From Ureibacillus chungkukjangi (GTDB lineage: Bacteria > Bacillota > Bacilli > Bacillales_A > Planococcaceae), in the NCBI RefSeq assembly GCF_003217295.1, contig NZ_QJTJ01000008.1, positions 62,001-126,000 on the forward strand: a stretch of DNA of 64,000 nt, in the 5' to 3' direction. The notes under the pieces are model-generated. The model did not search any database. It had not been told where the DNA came from and saw nothing but the letters and a program-made list of their open reading frames with translations. The translations under genes and the position numbers were made by a program. Positions 52,483 to 60,854 of this stretch are shown here, in pieces (the stretch's first letter is position 1; every line of letters starts with the position of its first letter).

Positions 52483-53916
52483 ATGTCCTTTTCCATCTTA
52501 GTTACGAGTGATATCCATGGACGACTCGATCGTTTTGAGAAATTAGTCAAGCAAATGAAATCCTTAAATGCTGATTTAGTAATTGATAACGGAGATTTTC
52601 TTGATGGTAGTCCAGCCACTTTTTATTATCAGCACATCCAAAAAAGCCAGCATCCAATGATTGAGCTAGCAAATCAAATCTATGATATTGCGATTTTAGG
52701 AAATCATGAATTTCATAACAGTCTTCTAGCTCTAGAAAAATTACGCTCTGATTGTCGTTTTCCTTGGATTAGCTGCAATATCAAAGACTTCGCTAAACCG
52801 TATTACGTGCAAAACATTAACGAAAAAAAGTTTGTCATTGTAGGTGCTACTACTCACTTTACACCTATGTGGGACGAGCATGGATATGTGAAGGAGCTAA
52901 TATTTGAGGACGCTTTAAAAGCACTGCATTTCTGGGTAGATTATGTAAAAGAGCATGAAAAACCTGATTATCTCATCGTTTCCTATCATGGAGGCTTTTC
53001 CGAGGACCCTTCAACAGAGGCTGTATTCCAAGCGAGAACCGGTGAAAATCAAGCAAATGAAATTCTAGAAACGATTCAGGATATTGATTTACTTATCACT
53101 GGTCACCAGCATTTATATATAAATACAAGGCTGCAGAACACTTTGATTATTCAACCGACTTCTCACAGCAATGGTTTTTTCGAGGTTCAAATCGATTTTG
53201 AAGAGGGACATAGTCATGCAATCTTCCATCAACTAGAGGATAGTCAATTTTCTTATCCAGCAGAAGTTGAAGAATGGTTAGATCAAGAGCTCACATACAT
53301 ACAGGATGACTATTCATATAAGGGTTTATTGTCCTCCAGGCTTTCTAGCCATCCTTTTATACAGCTAACTCATGACATGCAGCTCAAAGCTACAAATGCC
53401 GAAATTTCTGTTTGTGATCTTTTGTATTTGGAGAAAGGTGGGTTCAAAGGTAGCATAACCAATCGGGTTTTACTTAAGAATTCTCCACGAGAGCATAAGT
53501 TACAGGTCATTTCACTTTCAGGGGCTGAAATAAAAGAATTAATGGAGTTAAGTGCCGCCGTTTTAGCACTCAATAAAGCTGGCGAAATTGATTTTAGTAC
53601 AAATGTTTTCCCTGGTACCCAACAAGCCTATCAATATGATTTCTGGGGCGGAATTTCTTATGTATTTGATGTGAAGGAGCCAGTGGGGCAACGTGTACAG
53701 GAGATAGTTTTCGAGGGTAAGCCACTTGGAATGCATCAACATTATCAGGTAGTATTCAACAGCTATCGTTTAACCGGGGTTGATTTTCCTTTATTAAAAA
53801 ATCGAGAAATCCTTTATGAAGCAACTCAAACAGTTCCTTTTTTATTTAAGGGCTATTTACAAGCTTGCTTCCCTAAAGCTGTTCCGAATCATGGACACTT
53901 TAAAGTACGGTACTAA
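52483..53916 (+). CDS. 5'-nucleotidase/2',3'-cyclic phosphodiesterase, YunD-like
   Basis: This 477-residue protein is a bimetal phosphoesterase of the UshA/5'-nucleotidase class. Metal motifs are TSDIHGRLDRF, NGDFLDG, GNHEF and TGHQH; the C-terminal half is the 5'-nucleotidase substrate domain. It lacks a signal peptide, unlike UshA, as does YunD of Bacillus subtilis. The ATG at 52483 is preferred; the frame opens from an ATG at 52447, which sits right at a TATACT -10 element. Terminator follows. Confidence 0.82.
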   Translation: MSFSILVTSDIHGRLDRFEKLVKQMKSLNADLVIDNGDFLDGSPATFYYQHIQKSQHPMIELANQIYDIAILGNHEFHNSLLALEKLRSDCRFPWISCNIKDFAKPYYVQNINEKKFVIVGATTHFTPMWDEHGYVKELIFEDALKALHFWVDYVKEHEKPDYLIVSYHGGFSEDPSTEAVFQARTGENQANEILETIQDIDLLITGHQHLYINTRLQNTLIIQPTSHSNGFFEVQIDFEEGHSHAIFHQLEDSQFSYPAEVEEWLDQELTYIQDDYSYKGLLSSRLSSHPFIQLTHDMQLKATNAEISVCDLLYLEKGGFKGSITNRVLLKNSPREHKLQVISLSGAEIKELMELSAAVLALNKAGEIDFSTNVFPGTQQAYQYDFWGGISYVFDVKEPVGQRVQEIVFEGKPLGMHQHYQVVFNSYRLTGVDFPLLKNREILYEATQTVPFLFKGYLQACFPKAVPNHGHFKVRY

Positions 53917-53920
53917 TTAC

Positions 53921-53957
53921 TAAAGCCCTCCAAAAAATTTGGAGGGCTAGCTTTTTC
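53921..53957 (+). terminator. Terminator of the yunD-like gene
   Basis: AGCCCTCCAAA (53924-53934) pairs with TTTGGAGGGCT (53938-53948); TTTTT follows. Confidence 0.82.
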
Positions 53958-53971
53958 TACTTTGTTAAATA

Positions 53972-54112
53972 TTAGAAGCCGTATCCACCGCTACCACCGA
54001 AGTAGTAAGCACCAACAATAATTAGAAGAATGAATAGTACTACTAATAAAGCGAACCATGAACCGTTTTCACCAGTTCCGTAACCGAAATCACCGCCAAC
54101 ACTTTTACCCAT
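53972..54112 (-). CDS. YjcZ family sporulation protein, 46 aa
   Basis: This small protein is MGKSVGGDFGYGTGENGSWF, then ALLVVLFILLIIVGAYYFGG and SGGYGF. A glycine-rich N-terminus, one membrane helix and a Gly/Tyr tail are the YjcZ sporulation-protein signature; such proteins are small membrane proteins made during sporulation. It is too short for common ORF cut-offs. ATG at 54112 follows GAGGAGGTG. Confidence 0.85.
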   Translation of the reverse strand: MGKSVGGDFGYGTGENGSWFALLVVLFILLIIVGAYYFGGSGGYGF

Positions 54113-54295
54113 TCTAAAACACCTCCTCATTTCGTCGAACTCAGTATCAATATATGCACCTTTGATATTGTGTTCTAGACGAATGTATTGGTGAGAATGC
54201 CTAGTTTGTAGTGGAAAACCCTATAGGCGTAGCTTTTACACAGGATTTTAAAAGGCTCAAATACATTTTTATTTTTATGATTTCCTTTTTAGGGT

Positions 54296-54901
54296 TTAAC
54301 TAAAAATACCCATAAGCAAGTACAGAGCAGTTCCCCAAATAAAAAGAGCTGAGCATTTATTAAATAAAATAAAAATTTTGTTTGGAATGTGGAATTTTTT
54401 CAAAATTGCTCCTAAAGTTACTAAGCCCAAAAACCAAATCCAAGACACGACTACACAAGCCAATGTAAACAAGAATTGCTCTTGCCCACTGTACTTAATA
54501 GCACTGGTTCCTATTACACCAATTGTATCTAATAAGGCATGAGGGTTAAGCAATGAAACAGAAAGTGCAAAAAGGATTTGCTTTTTTAACGGCAGGGCTT
54601 CTTCACCTTCGACATTAGCAGCGGGAGAAGTCCAAGTCACCTTCCCCATATATAAAAGAAAAAGGATTCCTCCCACTAACAAAACAAGACGCAGCCATTC
54701 AAATTGCAAAACAATGAGCGATAGTCCCAAAATGGCAAGTACAATCAATACAGTATCGCAAATTGCAGCGGTAATTGTTGCAGGCAATGCTTTAACTATG
54801 CTGGGTTGGGTAACGCCCTGAGTAAATACGAAGATATTTTGCACCCCTAAAGGTAAAATAAGTCCAAATGCAAGTAAAATTCCATGTAACAAAGGTTCCA
54901 T
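54296..54901 (-). CDS. LysE/ArgO-type amino acid exporter
   Basis: This 201-residue membrane protein has about six helices, with GILLAFGLILPLGVQNIFVF and SVSLLNPHALLDTIGVIGT, the conserved blocks of the LysE/ArgO exporter family for basic amino acids. The ATG at 54901 follows GAAAGGGG. It is transcribed divergently from a MocR-type regulator, the usual arrangement when that regulator controls an exporter. Confidence 0.83.
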   Translation of the reverse strand: MEPLLHGILLAFGLILPLGVQNIFVFTQGVTQPSIVKALPATITAAICDTVLIVLAILGLSLIVLQFEWLRLVLLVGGILFLLYMGKVTWTSPAANVEGEEALPLKKQILFALSVSLLNPHALLDTIGVIGTSAIKYSGQEQFLFTLACVVVSWIWFLGLVTLGAILKKFHIPNKIFILFNKCSALFIWGTALYLLMGIFS

Positions 54902-55000
54902 CTCTCTAACCCCTTTCCTCTCTATCATACATGTGCTATAAATAGAAAAAAGGTCCAATTGGATGGATTTTTACCCACCCAATTTCAAAGGAGATAACAA

Positions 55001-56431
55001 ATGAACTGGCAACCAAATCGCTCCTTAGCAACCAGCTTATCAAATCAAATCGTTCAATGGATAACAGAACAAATACAAAGCGGTGAGTGGCCACTTGGAA
55101 CTAAATTACCTCCCCAACGCCAGCTCGCACTATCTTTTGGTGTTAATCGCAGTACACTTCAAGAAGCAATTGACGAGCTGAAGGCTAATGGACTTCTATC
55201 TTCTAAGGCTGGCTCGGCTACTTATGTAGCGAATGATTCCTGGAATTTACTCGTGAAGCAAAAACAAACAAATTGGCAGCACTACATAGAAACTAGCATC
55301 CACAAAGCAAACTACCAAACCATTCAATTAATAAATGAATTTGAACAAGATGACACCGTAATACGATTAGGTACAGGTGAGCTAAGTCCTTCTCTATTGC
55401 CTACCGCTGAGCTACAGAACTCTCTTAGCGAGGTGAATTTGGATGGGAAGTCGATTGGCTATTCATCCCCCCAAGGAAGCCTTAGTTTGCGTCAGTCGAT
55501 TTGCCAATACGTTAAAAGGCGTGGTATTGAGACAACACCTGAAAACATTTGTATTGTCTCAGGAGGGCTTCAAGCACTACAGCTAATTGCTCTTGGGTTA
55601 CTCGAAACAGGATCATTCGTTTTTCAAAATCAATTCTCTTATTTAAATTCGATTCACACCTTTCAATCCTTTGGCATGAATCTCTATTCTTTAACTGACA
55701 GCCAATTTACTACCGAAGCAATCGAACGGATTCGTAAAAAGCGCCAAGCCATTTTATATACTATACCTAGTCTTCATAACCCAACTGGTGTAAGTATGAC
55801 TTTAAAAGAGAAAAAAAGATTATATAATTTAAGCGAAGCACTTCAATTACCCATGATAGAAGATGATGTTTACTTTGAATTACTTTTTGATAATCCTACC
55901 CCAGCTATAAAATCCTTTGATCAGACAGGACAAGTCCTATACATTGGCAGCGTTTCAAAAACATTGAGTCCTGGGTTACGAATTGGTTGGGTGATTGCTT
56001 CTAAAGCAGTCATTAAACGATTAGCTGATATAAAAATGCAAATGGATTATGGCTCAAGTGCGATTTCACAGCAAATCGTCGAATACTGGCTACGTACAGG
56101 GAAATATGAAGAACATATTGGCCACTTAAAAGCTGAGCTTAAAAAGCGGGCAGCGTATACGGAGAAATTACTAAAACAGCATTTTAGTAATCTTGCTTCT
56201 TGGGAATCACCTAAGGGCGGATTTTATATTTGGTTAAAATTCCATAAGCCTCTTGTAACGACCGAGCTATTTATGCGCTTGCTCAAGAAAAAAGTACTTA
56301 TTAACCCCGGCTATATTTATGCACCAAATGACGCTCATCATATCCGCCTCTCCTTTGCCTATAGCTCCGAGGCTGAGCTAAAACGGGGCATTGAAATACT
56401 TTATGCGGAAGTAAAACTGCTTTTAAAATGA
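55001..56431 (+). CDS. MocR/GabR-type regulator with aminotransferase domain
   Basis: This 476-residue protein joins an N-terminal GntR winged helix (residues 1-75; LPPQRQLALSFGVNRSTLQE) to a fold-type I aminotransferase domain. The PLP lysine is in YIGSVSKTLSPGLRIGW, and IPSLHNPTGVSM with EDDVYFELLFDNP is conserved. MocR proteins use PLP or its amino-acid adduct as effector and usually regulate a divergent gene. The likely target here is the LysE-type exporter, separated by about 100 bases. ATG follows AAAGGAG. Confidence 0.86.
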   Translation: MNWQPNRSLATSLSNQIVQWITEQIQSGEWPLGTKLPPQRQLALSFGVNRSTLQEAIDELKANGLLSSKAGSATYVANDSWNLLVKQKQTNWQHYIETSIHKANYQTIQLINEFEQDDTVIRLGTGELSPSLLPTAELQNSLSEVNLDGKSIGYSSPQGSLSLRQSICQYVKRRGIETTPENICIVSGGLQALQLIALGLLETGSFVFQNQFSYLNSIHTFQSFGMNLYSLTDSQFTTEAIERIRKKRQAILYTIPSLHNPTGVSMTLKEKKRLYNLSEALQLPMIEDDVYFELLFDNPTPAIKSFDQTGQVLYIGSVSKTLSPGLRIGWVIASKAVIKRLADIKMQMDYGSSAISQQIVEYWLRTGKYEEHIGHLKAELKKRAAYTEKLLKQHFSNLASWESPKGGFYIWLKFHKPLVTTELFMRLLKKKVLINPGYIYAPNDAHHIRLSFAYSSEAELKRGIEILYAEVKLLLK

Positions 56432-56470
56432 AAAAATAGCATGGGAAATGTACACTCCCATGCTATTTCA
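56432..56470 (+). terminator. Terminator of the MocR gene
   Basis: AAATAGCATGGGA (56434 onward) pairs with TCCCATGCTATTT (56456-56468). Confidence 0.78.
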
Positions 56471-56526
56471 ATCACTAATTCACATATAGTTGCTGCTTTC
56501 TTTTTGTCTTATGGCTTAGTCTAGAA

Positions 56527-56550
56527 TATAAATATAAATATAAATATAAA
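56527..56550. repeat. TATAAA hexamer repeated four times
   Basis: Four perfect TATAAA hexamers lie head to tail in the intergenic region after the MocR gene. This is a short microsatellite-like repeat; a role is not evident. Confidence 0.6.
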
Positions 56551-56587
56551 TGGTATAACCTATTCTATTAGAAGGATAATCAAACCA

Positions 56588-57115
56588 TCAGCCGTTCAAA
56601 TTTCCGGCTGTTTCAATAGTATGTAAAAATCTTTTTATTTCTTTTGGGGAAGTTAAGATAATAATCTCTTTATTACTTGAAAATGATTCTAACTTTCTCA
56701 ATATCTCAAGCCTTTTTGTTTTGGGAAAATTCCAGACCCACTTTAAGAATTCAAGATCTAGTCTTTCATCGCACCCTTCTCCCATATCAGGTCGCGTCTT
56801 ATTTCGATACTGGAATCTCCTTTTAATGATGCGATACGCACAAAGTGTTCGAGGGAAATCTAGAAAAATAACAGTATCGGCTTTGTTTAAACGTATGTCC
56901 ATTGTACCACCATAATTGCCATCAAAAATCCAATATTCATTTTCTACTAATTCACTTTGCACCATTTTTTGCTCTTCTCTAGAAGCCCCCACCCAGCCTG
57001 GTTTCCAGAACAACGCATCCAAATGAAAAACCTCAATCTTCAAGAGCTTCCCAAGCTTTCTTGCTAAAGTCGACTTACCAGCACCACCTGAACCGATTAT
57101 TGCAATTCTTTTCAT
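56588..57115 (-). CDS. P-loop kinase-like protein (FlaR/AAA_17 type)
   Basis: This 175-residue protein begins MKRIAIIGSGGAGKSTLARK with a Walker A motif, then IEVFHLDALFWKPGW and NYGGTMDIRLNKADTVIFLD, the pattern annotated as the FlaR/DNA-topology-modulation family but related to adenylate-type kinases. It probably phosphorylates a small molecule. It is the most downstream of a run of minus-strand housekeeping enzymes. Confidence 0.7.
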   Translation of the reverse strand: MKRIAIIGSGGAGKSTLARKLGKLLKIEVFHLDALFWKPGWVGASREEQKMVQSELVENEYWIFDGNYGGTMDIRLNKADTVIFLDFPRTLCAYRIIKRRFQYRNKTRPDMGEGCDERLDLEFLKWVWNFPKTKRLEILRKLESFSSNKEIIILTSPKEIKRFLHTIETAGNLNG

Positions 57116-57140
57116 AGAAGCCCTCCTTACTTGAAATAAT

Positions 57141-57569
57141 CTAAATCCGTTTACTCAGGACTTTCCGAGCAAGCTCAAGATTTCTTTTTAAATAATCCGG
57201 GACTTCAGGATGAGATAATATTTGATTAGTGCTCATCCAAATGACTCCATCAACCTCTTCAGTACTTTTTGCAAAGGCTTCACCAGTTTCATATTCACAA
57301 AGAAAAACTACATCTACTACATGCAGTCCTGTATCAGTCACAAAAGAAGTGCTATTTACATATTCAAGATTTTTTACCTTTATGCCCACCTCTTCAAATA
57401 TTTCACGCTCAAGAGTTCTTTCTAAGATATCAGTTGAATCTCCTTCTTTTTCGACCTTTCCGCCTACCAAAGAAAGTGTTCCCCCTGCATGCTCTTCTTT
57501 CTTACTACGCTCAATTAATAGCCAATTTCCATCCCTATAAATTGCACCTTCAACATTTACGATAAACAT
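57141..57569 (-). CDS. NUDIX hydrolase
   Basis: This 142-residue protein has a NUDIX-type motif ending LEREIFEEVGIKV (REUxEExGU) preceded by GGTLSLVGGKVEKEGDS, with extra residues between the conserved glycine and the REUxEE block. NUDIX enzymes hydrolyse nucleoside diphosphates linked to other groups. ATG follows AAAGGGGGAC. Confidence 0.8.
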   Translation of the reverse strand: MFIVNVEGAIYRDGNWLLIERSKKEEHAGGTLSLVGGKVEKEGDSTDILERTLEREIFEEVGIKVKNLEYVNSTSFVTDTGLHVVDVVFLCEYETGEAFAKSTEEVDGVIWMSTNQILSHPEVPDYLKRNLELARKVLSKRI

Positions 57570-57617
57570 TTAATGTCCCCCTTTATGAAATTTCATTAAC
57601 TATAAGTAAGTCACTTT

Positions 57618-58082
57618 TTAATTAATATCCCCTAAATAAACAGGAAAGATTTTTCCCTCCATATGCTCAATAATGTACTTTCGCATAGTCTGAGGATATA
57701 GTCTAAAGTTTAATAGTTCTTTTAAAGGTAACCATTCCACTCCAATTTGTCCTTCATCTGGGACAATTCCATTACCGATATCATTGCTTTTTTCACTCAG
57801 ACTACATAAAAACATATATTCAGTCTGATGAACCTTTGAATCAAATTCGAAATGCTCATGATTTTTCCCAATGTATTCTCTTAAAAAGAGTAGGTCACCT
57901 ATTTCTACTTCTGCATTTATTTCTTCAATGCACTCTCTTTTTAATGTTTCATGAAGATTTTCACCATGCACCTGTCCACCACCTGGTAAGATATAATAGT
58001 AGCCATCTTTATCTTCTTTCTTAATAGCTAGCAGTTTATTATCCTGTACAATAATTGCTTTTGCTGAATTTCTTATGCTCAT
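57618..58082 (-). CDS. NUDIX hydrolase (variant motif)
   Basis: This 154-residue NUDIX protein has YYILPGGGQVHGENLHETLK followed by RECIEEINAEV. The final glycine of the NUDIX box is replaced by asparagine (EEIN instead of EExG), while the catalytic glutamates remain, so activity is plausible. ATG follows ACGGAGGT and the gene is 13 bases from the next enzyme gene. Confidence 0.78.
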   Translation of the reverse strand: MSIRNSAKAIIVQDNKLLAIKKEDKDGYYYILPGGGQVHGENLHETLKRECIEEINAEVEIGDLLFLREYIGKNHEHFEFDSKVHQTEYMFLCSLSEKSNDIGNGIVPDEGQIGVEWLPLKELLNFRLYPQTMRKYIIEHMEGKIFPVYLGDIN

Positions 58083-58095
58083 TTTTTACCTCCGT

Positions 58096-58776
58096 CTAGT
58101 TTTTTTCTCTATTTATCTCTTCAATAATTAATATCAGTTCTTTCAAATCATCAATGATAAAATCAGCATTCACCTGATTCTGGTTCCATTGCTTATCTTT
58201 TTTCCATACACTTACCATGCCTGCAGATTTTGAAGCCCTAACATCATTCTCTGGATGATCACCTACGAAAATAGTTTCGTGAGGTGCCACATTTATTTGG
58301 TTGAGTGCTTTTAGAAAAATTTCGGGATTTGGTTTTTTCATGCCTTCCCATTCTGAAATAAGAATTGTTTCAAAATAATGTTCTATCCCTAAAGCTTTTA
58401 TGTTATCCATTTGAAACTGCCCTTTTCCATTTGTTATCATACCTAGCCTAATGGAATGAGCCTTTAAGCTTTCTAATATACTTATTAAATTTCCAAAGGG
58501 GATACAACAATGGTGGAACTCAGTTAAATAATCATGAAGTAACTTCTCCCAAGATACTTCGATTATTTCAAATTCATCAACCATCTGTCGGTACACTTTA
58601 TCCTTCCAAACATATCCTCGGCAATCCAGCTCAATAAATCTTGATATGTATTTTTCTTTCGGAATATGACCAACCCATTGTATTAAACGTTCATATTGGT
58701 ATTCTATAAATTTTTGTACAGAGGCATCTCTGTTTAATAGAGTGCCATCTAAATCAAAAACCACTGATTTAATCAT
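58096..58776 (-). CDS. HAD-superfamily hydrolase
   Basis: This 226-residue HAD phosphatase has the nucleophile motif VVFDLDGTLLNRD, a helical cap with CxPFGNLISIL, motif II RLGMITNGKG and motif III/IV FVGDHPENDVRASKSAGM. Such enzymes dephosphorylate sugar or nucleotide phosphates. The ATG at 58776 follows GGGAGGT; the frame extends 18 codons upstream without a better site. Confidence 0.83.
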   Translation of the reverse strand: MIKSVVFDLDGTLLNRDASVQKFIEYQYERLIQWVGHIPKEKYISRFIELDCRGYVWKDKVYRQMVDEFEIIEVSWEKLLHDYLTEFHHCCIPFGNLISILESLKAHSIRLGMITNGKGQFQMDNIKALGIEHYFETILISEWEGMKKPNPEIFLKALNQINVAPHETIFVGDHPENDVRASKSAGMVSVWKKDKQWNQNQVNADFIIDDLKELILIIEEINREKN

Positions 58777-58863
58777 GTAAAAGCTACCTCCCTTCTCCTT
58801 TGTAACAGTTGATGTACTAGGAATAGCCACCTATAATTGAGGAATTTTTCATTCCCCAATAGA

Positions 58864-59238
58864 CTAGCTATGATCTTTGTTTACTCTCGCTTTGATTTCG
58901 TCCATTTTTTTATAGAAGCTATCTTCTAAATCAATATCCAGGTAGTTTGCGAACTTCAGTAAATATGCGATGCAATCCGAAAGCTCTTTACCGATATCCT
59001 CCTTATGAAGGTCTTTCGCTATTTTGAATGCCTCATTTTCATGCATTCCTTCATCATTTACTAGTTTGTATGTTTTATTGAAAATACCTCTAAACTCTTC
59101 AGCTACCTCACTGACCTCTGTAGTTAGGAGCATATAGTTATGTAAAATTGAATCCTTGGAATCTCTATAATTTTCATCTGAAATTTCCCAATTCATCTCT
59201 CGTTGAAAGCTACTTAAAAAAGCCTGTATATCCCTCAC
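58864..59238 (-). CDS. MazG-like nucleotide pyrophosphohydrolase
   Basis: This 124-residue all-helical protein has MLLTTEVSEVAEEFRGIF (ExxE) and DIGKELSDCIAYLLKFANYL (ExxD), the metal-binding pairs of the MazG/dUTPase-like superfamily that hydrolyse non-canonical nucleoside triphosphates. GTG at 59238 lies 8 bases after AGGG; an ATG two codons upstream is nearer the site. It is the first gene of the enzyme run. Confidence 0.75.
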   Translation of the reverse strand: MRDIQAFLSSFQREMNWEISDENYRDSKDSILHNYMLLTTEVSEVAEEFRGIFNKTYKLVNDEGMHENEAFKIAKDLHKEDIGKELSDCIAYLLKFANYLDIDLEDSFYKKMDEIKARVNKDHS

Positions 59239-59546
59239 AATCATCACCCTAATCTCGTAAATTTTATAGATAATTTTAACATAAATATCCAGGAGGGAAA
59301 CGATATTTGACGTGTCGTTTTTTAATGAACTTATTGCGTTATAGTCGATCGCGTGTTGGCGACGTGAAATCTCGTGAATTTTCCGTATGTAAGATATTTT
59401 TAGCGTTTACTCTTGGAATGAATACCACTTTTAAGATGGCTTCTGGGTGGGGAGGTTTTCATTTGGTGGATGAACTTCATTTTGCTTTATTTGTTTGATT
59501 TTTTTGACTTTCATTTGACTTATGACTTGTAGTAGCGTTGCTGTAT
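59239..59546. other. Intergenic region upstream of the repeat array
   Basis: About 300 bases with no convincing gene. A short segment GATGAACTTCATTTTGC near 59470 resembles a decayed piece of the palindromic intergenic repeat. The rest is unremarkable. Confidence 0.4.
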
Positions 59547-60400
59547 CGTCGTAATACCGCTCACTTTGCTACCTTTGAGCGCGGTTTCTCTGCCGCATCG
59601 TCGCAATACCGCTCACTTTGCTACCTTCCTTTGCGGTTCCTCTGCCTAATCGTCGCAATACCACTCGCTTTGCTACCTTCCATTGCGGTTCCTCTGCCCC
59701 ATCGGCGCAATACCACCCTCTTTGCTACCTTCCACCGCGTTTCCTCTGCCTCATCGGCGCAATCTCGCTCGCTTTGCTACCTTCCACCGCGTTCTCCCTT
59801 CTCTATCGTCGCAATACCACTCGCTTTGCTACCTTCCACCGCGTTCTCCCTTCTCTATCGTCGCAATACCACTCGCTTTGCTACCTTCCGCCGCGGTTCC
59901 TCTGCCCCATCGGCGCAATACCACCCTCTTTGCTACCTTCCACCGCGTTTCCTCTGCCTCATCGGCGCAATCTCGCTCGCTTTGCTACCTTCCACCGCGT
60001 TCTCCCTTCTCTATCGTCGCAATACCACTCGCTTTGCTACCTTCCGCCGCTGTTCCCCTGCCTCGTCGTCGCAATACCGCTCGCTTTGCTACCTTCCGCC
60101 GCGGTTCCTCTGCCCCATCGGCGCAATACCACCCTCTTTGCTACCTTCCACCGCGTTTCCTCTGCCTCATCGGCGCAATCTCGCTCGCTTTGCTACCTTC
60201 CATTGCGGTTCCTCTGCCCCATCGTCGCAATCTCACCCTCTTTGCTACCTTCCACCGCGTTCTCCCTTCTCCATCGTCGCAATACCGCTCGCTTTGCTAC
60301 AACCTTCGAGCTACTTCCTCGTCCAATCGTCGTAATCTCCCCCCACTTTACTACCTTCTGAAGTATTTCCCCCACCATCCTGTAGCAATACCACTCGTCA
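59547..60400. repeat. 52-bp tandem repeat array, about 15 regular units
   Basis: Units starting CG(T/G)CGCAAT begin every 52 bases from 59547 (59547, 59599, 59651 and so on to 60275), then drift to 53-bp spacing and decay. Units at 59703, 59911 and 60119 are identical, and those at 59755 and 59963 are identical, so a 208-bp (four-unit) higher-order period is embedded. The array is pyrimidine-rich on the plus strand and more GC-rich than its surroundings. There are no spacers, so it is not CRISPR. It ends about 110 bases before the ileS promoter. Confidence 0.9.
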
Positions 60401-60512
60401 CACCGCCTCTTCGTGATACCGAATCTCACAATCCTCGCCGAGCCCAAGCTATTTCGCCGCAATCCTGCCACAAATCCCCCCGCAATCTCCTCAAAATAAA
60501 ATTAATTTAATA

Positions 60513-60541
60513 TTGACAAAATTCAATTACTTGCATACAAT
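60513..60541 (+). promoter_or_regulatory. ileS promoter
   Basis: TTGACA (60513-60518) and TACAAT (60536-60541) are spaced by 17 bases, a strong housekeeping promoter upstream of the T-box leader. Confidence 0.85.
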
Positions 60542-60569
60542 ATGTTTCAATAAAAGCATACAAATTCGT

Positions 60570-60816
60570 TGATGAGAAAGAGTAGTGTTTCGTCTTGTTC
60601 CCCAGAGAGCTGACATTTTGGTGAAAGTCAGTGTTCAAGTGTAGCATGAAAATCCTCTCTGAGAAGGTTAGCTGAAATCAGTAAGCGAGCCCGGGTGTCT
60701 ACCGTTAAAAAGAACACGTATGATTGTACGTTGCTAAGTGCTATTGGACCGGCTTCAATAGAATTAGGGTGGTATCGCGGTTAACCCCGTCCCTTACTTG
60801 GGACGGGGTTTTTTGT
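60570..60816 (+). promoter_or_regulatory. T-box leader of ileS (Ile specifier)
   Basis: The leader shows a long Stem I from about 60571. A candidate specifier ATC (isoleucine, 60652-60654) lies in the stretch ATGAAAATCCTCTC on its 3' side, and the T-box core AGGGTGGTATCGCGG is at 60766-60780. A terminator follows (AACCCCGTCCC at 60783-60793 with GGGACGGGGTT, then TTTTTTG). Uncharged tRNA-Ile binding would favour the antiterminator and raise ileS expression. Confidence 0.93.
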
Positions 60817-60854
60817 ATGCCTTTTATACAAAATGTATAGGAGGAATGACTTTT

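Noticed and set aside
59307-59498. 63-codon plus-strand ORF before the array
   Set aside because: It starts without a ribosome site, resembles no family and has a composition like the flanking intergenic DNA.
59547-60400. CRISPR array
   Set aside because: Units are contiguous with no unique spacers, no cas genes are present, and 52-base units vary internally in a block-wise manner.
59538-60510. Three overlapping long plus-strand ORFs as repeat proteins
   Set aside because: They are the same repeat read in three frames with no ribosome site; base composition explains the lack of stops.
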